Shown here in pieces: positions 7,018-10,982 of a stretch of 10,982 nt of DNA. A model generated the notes under the pieces. That model did no database searches. It worked only from the letters and a program-made list of their open reading frames with translations, and was not told the origin of the DNA. How positions within the stretch are numbered: position 1 is the stretch's first letter; each line of letters starts with the position of its first letter. Position numbers and translations under genes: made by a program. Source of the stretch: Verrucomicrobiota bacterium (GTDB lineage Bacteria; Verrucomicrobiota; Verrucomicrobiia; Limisphaerales; UBA11358); contig JAMFSG010000110.1 in the NCBI GenBank assembly GCA_026225155.1, forward strand, positions 1 to 10,982. The letters run 5' to 3'.

Positions 7018-7902
7018 ATGCAAATCGTTTCTTCCGTTGCCGCGATGCAACGGCTCGCCAAAAAATGGCAGCGCGCGGGAATCAAAATCGGCTTTGTGCC
7101 GACGATGGGTTATCTGCACGCCGGTCATTTGAGCCTCGTGCGCGAGGCGCGCCAACGCGTCGGAAAAAATGGCAAAGTCGTCGTGAGCATCTACGTGAAC
7201 CCGACGCAATTCGCGCCGACCGAAGACTTGTCGAAATATCCGCGCGATTTGAAACGTGATTTGAAACTGTGCCGCGCGGAAGGTGCGGATGTCGTGTTCA
7301 CGCCAAGCGATGCGGAGATGTATCTGGGCCGGAAAAATCCGCAATCCGCAATCCGCAATCCGCAATCGTTCAGCACTTACGTCGTTGAAGAAAAATTATC
7401 GCGCCCGATGGAAGGGGCATCGCGTCCGACGCATTTTCGCGGCGTGACGACCGTGGTGGCGAAACTTTTCAACATCGTGTTGCCGGACGTTTCCGTTTTC
7501 GGACAAAAAGATTTTCAACAGGCCGGCGTCATTCAGCACATGGTCGCCGATTTGAATTTTCCGGTGAAAATAATCGTCGCGCCGACCTTGCGTGAAAAAG
7601 ACGGTTTGGCGATGAGTTCGCGCAATAAGTATCTCGACGCGGAACAGCGCGCACAGGCGGTGATTTTATTTCACGCGCTGCAAGCGGCGAAAGCGGCGGT
7701 GCAAAAAAAATCCGTTTCCGCCGCGCGCTTGAAAACCGATCTGCAAAAATTCATCACCGCCGCGCCGCTGGCAAAATTGGACTACGTCGAATTTTTTGAT
7801 CCCGAAACTTTGGCGCCGGTCGCGCAAGTGAAACGCGGAACGCAAATGGCGCTGGCGGTTTTCTTCGGCAAAACGCGGTTGATTGATAACGCAAAATTGT
7901 AA
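7018..7902 (+). CDS. panC: Pantothenate synthetase (pantoate--beta-alanine ligase)
   Basis: The 294-residue enzyme joins pantoate and beta-alanine using ATP, giving pantothenate for coenzyme A in the cytoplasm. The ATP-binding motif is PTMGYLHAGHLSL (28-40), where HAGH is the HIGH-type signature. Substrate-binding blocks are VSIYVNPTQF (56-65), MEGASRPTHFRGV (131-143), FGQKDFQQ (161-168) and the KMSKS-like loop with GLAMSSRN (196-203). The end FFGKTRLIDN is typical. Compared with Escherichia coli PanC, about 10 extra residues lie between MY (101-102) and TYV (120-122); they are encoded by an AATCCGC heptamer repeat and read NPQSAIRNPQS. All core motifs are intact, so the enzyme should work. 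nadB starts one base after the stop, so the two genes are almost certainly cotranscribed. Confidence 0.96.
   Translation: MQIVSSVAAMQRLAKKWQRAGIKIGFVPTMGYLHAGHLSLVREARQRVGKNGKVVVSIYVNPTQFAPTEDLSKYPRDLKRDLKLCRAEGADVVFTPSDAEMYLGRKNPQSAIRNPQSFSTYVVEEKLSRPMEGASRPTHFRGVTTVVAKLFNIVLPDVSVFGQKDFQQAGVIQHMVADLNFPVKIIVAPTLREKDGLAMSSRNKYLDAEQRAQAVILFHALQAAKAAVQKKSVSAARLKTDLQKFITAAPLAKLDYVEFFDPETLAPVAQVKRGTQMALAVFFGKTRLIDNAKL
7336..7367. repeat. AATCCGC heptamer tandem repeat inside panC
   Basis: Four perfect copies of AATCCGC (7336-7363) are followed by a partial AATC. Seven is not a multiple of three, so the peptide repeats only every 21 bases: NPQSAIR then NPQS (residues 107-117). The unit contains no stop codon in any of the six frames. 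On the minus strand it reads CGGA-TTG, the same CGGA-N3 layout as the nadB tracts. Confidence 0.92.
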
Positions 7903-7903
7903 A

Positions 7904-9562
<1,659 letters not shown>

Positions 9563-9615
9563 GAAGGATGAAACAAAAAGCGCGCAGTTTCAAAACGGTC
9601 AAGTGCAATTTTGGC

Positions 9616-9692
9616 GGGTGGGGCGAGCGTCCCCGCGAGCCGGATGTCGCTTGAACTTTGATTGCCTCGGCTCGGGGACGCGCGCCCCACCC
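9616..9692. repeat. GC-rich BIME-like inverted repeat between nadB and a convergent gene
   Basis: The arms 9616-9642 (27 bases) and 9668-9692 (25 bases) are inverted copies with one mismatch and one 2-base bulge; the shared cores are GGGTGGGGCG and GCGTCCCCG. Each arm also has an internal mini-hairpin of GGGG with CCCC. It lies 53 bases after the nadB stop and 19 bases before the stop of the minus-strand gene. It could act as a bidirectional terminator, though it lacks a clean T-tract. Translated, it gives the peptide GERPREP, which I recall from many spurious small proteins in this group. Confidence 0.8.
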
Positions 9693-9711
9693 CCCAACTG
9701 CAGGCAAAATA

Positions 9712-10287
9712 TTATTTCAGCGCGTCGAGTGACGTTTTCGCCTGCGAGACGAGGCTTTTCAGTTGTGCAAGCTGGTCCGAATTGAGTTGAATCCGTTGCC
9801 AGTCGCCGAATTGCAAAAAAGCGTTGATGCCGCCCTGCCGCCGGTCGCTGTGGGCGATGATGCGCAGGCCGGACTTGGTCGCATAACTCGCCTCGAACCC
9901 CGACATCGGAGTCACGTCGTAAGTGACATTGCAGATATAATTGATGCCGCTGATGAACGATTCCAATTCATCATAATCCACCGCCATAAAACCTTTGGAA
10001 ATGCCGCCAACATTAGGGCTGGCACCGCTCCAGCCAATTGCGATGCCGTAAACTTTCTGGCCGTGATTGACGTCGTTGGATTCCTTGGCGCGCACGGAAA
10101 TGACGCCATTGCCGAGGGTGATGGTGCCGACAAGATTAAAACCCTTGACGATGACCGTGCCGGTTTGTAATTCGAAATTCTCGATGATCGTCGCAGGCGT
10201 GTTGGTGGTTGCATCCTGCGCGCCAGCGTGAAATGACAGCAAAATGCAGGCGCCCATGCCGGCTAAAATGATTTTGAAATGACGCAT
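9712..10287 (-). CDS. Exported protein of unknown function
   Basis: I do not recognise this 191-residue protein. The start at 10287 gives a classic signal peptide: MRHFK, a hydrophobic core (IILAGMGACILLSFHAG, 6-22), then AQDA as a likely cleavage site. A purine-rich AGAAGAAAA precedes the ATG. The mature part has alternating hydrophobic residues that suggest beta-strands (IENFELQTGTVIVKGFNLVG, 35-54; NGVISVRAKES, 60-70; KSGLRIIAHSD, 138-148), and a C-terminal helix (QLNSDQLAQLKSLVSQAKTS, 167-186). The strand GDWQRIQLNSDQLAQL (161-176) resembles scaffold or envelope proteins only loosely. No catalytic motif is apparent. The reading frame stays open upstream into the neighbouring gene, but that longer version would bury the signal peptide. 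It may share transcription with the nucleotidyltransferase gene upstream, unless the terminator there works. Confidence 0.75.
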   Translation of the reverse strand: MRHFKIILAGMGACILLSFHAGAQDATTNTPATIIENFELQTGTVIVKGFNLVGTITLGNGVISVRAKESNDVNHGQKVYGIAIGWSGASPNVGGISKGFMAVDYDELESFISGINYICNVTYDVTPMSGFEASYATKSGLRIIAHSDRRQGGINAFLQFGDWQRIQLNSDQLAQLKSLVSQAKTSLDALK

Positions 10288-10346
10288 AATTTTCTTCTGA
10301 TTAAGGACGTTGCGGTTTGACTGACTTTCAATCAAACGCCGGCCGG

Positions 10347-10377
10347 AAGAAAAAGTTGCGGTGCTTGCGCACGCACC
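10347..10377 (-). terminator. Possible intrinsic terminator after the nucleotidyltransferase gene
   Basis: Read on the minus strand, GGTGC-GTGCGCAA-GCACC (10377-10360) forms a stem of five GC-rich pairs, extendable through the inner TGC/GCA after one mismatch, followed by GCAAC and the T-rich CTTTTTCTT. It lies 2 bases past the nucleotidyltransferase stop codon. The stem is short and the T-run starts five bases late, so strength is uncertain. Confidence 0.5.
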
Positions 10378-10379
10378 CT

Positions 10380-10982
10380 TCAAGTCCACAATTTTTCGGG
10401 ATAATCGCCGCGCGCAATGAGCTTGCGGATGCTTTCGACGACGGTTGGCCGGTCTTCGCGATACGTCACGCCGAACCAGGAATCCGGTGAGCGCAGCACT
10501 TTGCATTTAGCCTGGCCGCTCGTCACGAGGTCGCCCACGGTGGCGGGGATGTAACATTCGGATTTTTGTTCGCCGCCGGACTTTTTCAGAAATTTTTCAA
10601 ACTCGATCTTGATCTGCGGAAACAGTGCGGGCGTGAAGCCCCAGAAATTCATCGAGACCGCTTCGTCGCCGTTGAGTTTGGTGATTTTGCCATCGGCGTC
10701 GGTGTTTTTCGCGGCGGAACCGTCGCGTTCGATTTTGGTCAGCTCCACGATGTTGGTGAGATAATTATTCGCATCCACACGCGAAACGCCGCGCGCGACG
10801 CTGCCGAAATCGGACAGCGTGTTGCGCAAAATAAAACCGACCATCGCGTAATCGGTCGTGCCGGCAGTCAGATGTTGCGCGAGAACTTTGTAGGCGTTCT
10901 GGCCGTAAAAATCATCGGCATTGATTGCCGCGAAATTTTCTTTTACGACATTTTCCGCCATCAGAATTGCGTGCGTCGTGCC
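10380..10982 (-). CDS. Sugar-phosphate nucleotidyltransferase-like protein (C-terminal part, runs off the window)
   Basis: About 201 residues are visible, and the frame stays open to base 10982 (GTTHAIL lies upstream of the first internal ATG), so the true start lies outside. The stretch GTTHAILMAENVVKENFAAI followed by NADDFYG matches the mid-part of NTP_transferase proteins, where the acidic pair binds the metal and sugar nucleotide. The C-terminal block SPDSWFGVTYREDRPTVVES and the ending YPEKLW are typical of a bacterial nucleotidyltransferase family of about 300 residues. The missing N-terminus should hold the GG-x-G-S/T-R nucleotide motif. Such enzymes make NDP-sugars from a sugar phosphate and NTP for envelope polysaccharides; the specific sugar cannot be told. 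The downstream gene on the same strand is 92 bases away. Confidence 0.85.
   Translation of the reverse strand, partial: GTTHAILMAENVVKENFAAINADDFYGQNAYKVLAQHLTAGTTDYAMVGFILRNTLSDFGSVARGVSRVDANNYLTNIVELTKIERDGSAAKNTDADGKITKLNGDEAVSMNFWGFTPALFPQIKIEFEKFLKKSGGEQKSECYIPATVGDLVTSGQAKCKVLRSPDSWFGVTYREDRPTVVESIRKLIARGDYPEKLWT

Noticed and set aside
7336..7367. CRISPR array.
   Set aside because: The units are seven bases with no spacers; no cas gene is present.
9603..9785. Small plus-strand open frame giving GRASPRAG-like peptide.
   Set aside because: It is the translation of the GC-rich inverted repeat and runs into the convergent gene, so it is almost surely not a gene.
10288..10506. Extension of the unknown exported protein upstream into the nucleotidyltransferase gene.
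   Set aside because: It would overlap a conserved coding region in another frame and hide a clear signal peptide.

Overview
The window looks like chromosomal DNA of a Verrucomicrobiota bacterium, probably of the Pedosphaera/Limisphaerales type. This is inferred from gene style, from dispersed repeats I associate with that group, and from the near absence of Shine-Dalgarno sequences; no rRNA or other marker is present to prove it. Eleven protein genes are visible, two of them cut by the window edges. There are no tRNA or rRNA genes, no CRISPR array, no transposase and no prophage block. No stretch over 300 bases lacks a gene; the longest gaps (5923-6096, 3349-3510, 9563-9711) are each largely filled by an inverted repeat.

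Layout. 1-641 (-): N-terminal part of a GlcD/YdiJ-like FAD-linked oxidoreductase. 768-1397 (+): trmB, tRNA m7G46 methyltransferase. 1475-1918 (-): four-helix membrane protein of the YvlD / phage holin 4_2 family. 2025-2915 (+): exported SMP-30/gluconolactonase-like beta-propeller. 3004-3348 (+): atypical CGWS glutaredoxin, followed by a good intrinsic terminator. 3511-5922 (+): exported protein joining a transglutaminase-like domain to a serine alpha/beta-hydrolase. 6097-6972 (+): exported CBM9-like protein. 7018-7902 and 7904-9562 (+): panC and nadB, one base apart. 9712-10287 (-): exported protein of unknown function. 10380-10982 (-): C-terminal part of a sugar-nucleotide-type nucleotidyltransferase.

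How the genes work together. panC and nadB form a clear cofactor pair (pantothenate and NAD), both drawing on the aspartate pool. The SMP-30, transglutaminase/hydrolase and CBM9 genes all encode exported proteins that may act on sugars, esters or peptides outside the cytoplasm, but no shared pathway can be proved. The rest look like unrelated housekeeping genes.

The most notable content is repeat DNA. Heptanucleotide tandem repeats of the form CGGA-N3 lie in frame inside both panC and nadB, adding about 10 and 19 residues relative to Escherichia coli. An AT-rich version with the same 4+3 layout (AAAA-N3) flanks the trmB/YvlD junction and seems to supply the trmB stop codon. Two REP/BIME-like paired hairpins and one 30-bp perfect nested inverted repeat fill the gaps between genes. 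The heptads are stop-free in all six frames, which may explain how they persist inside essential genes.
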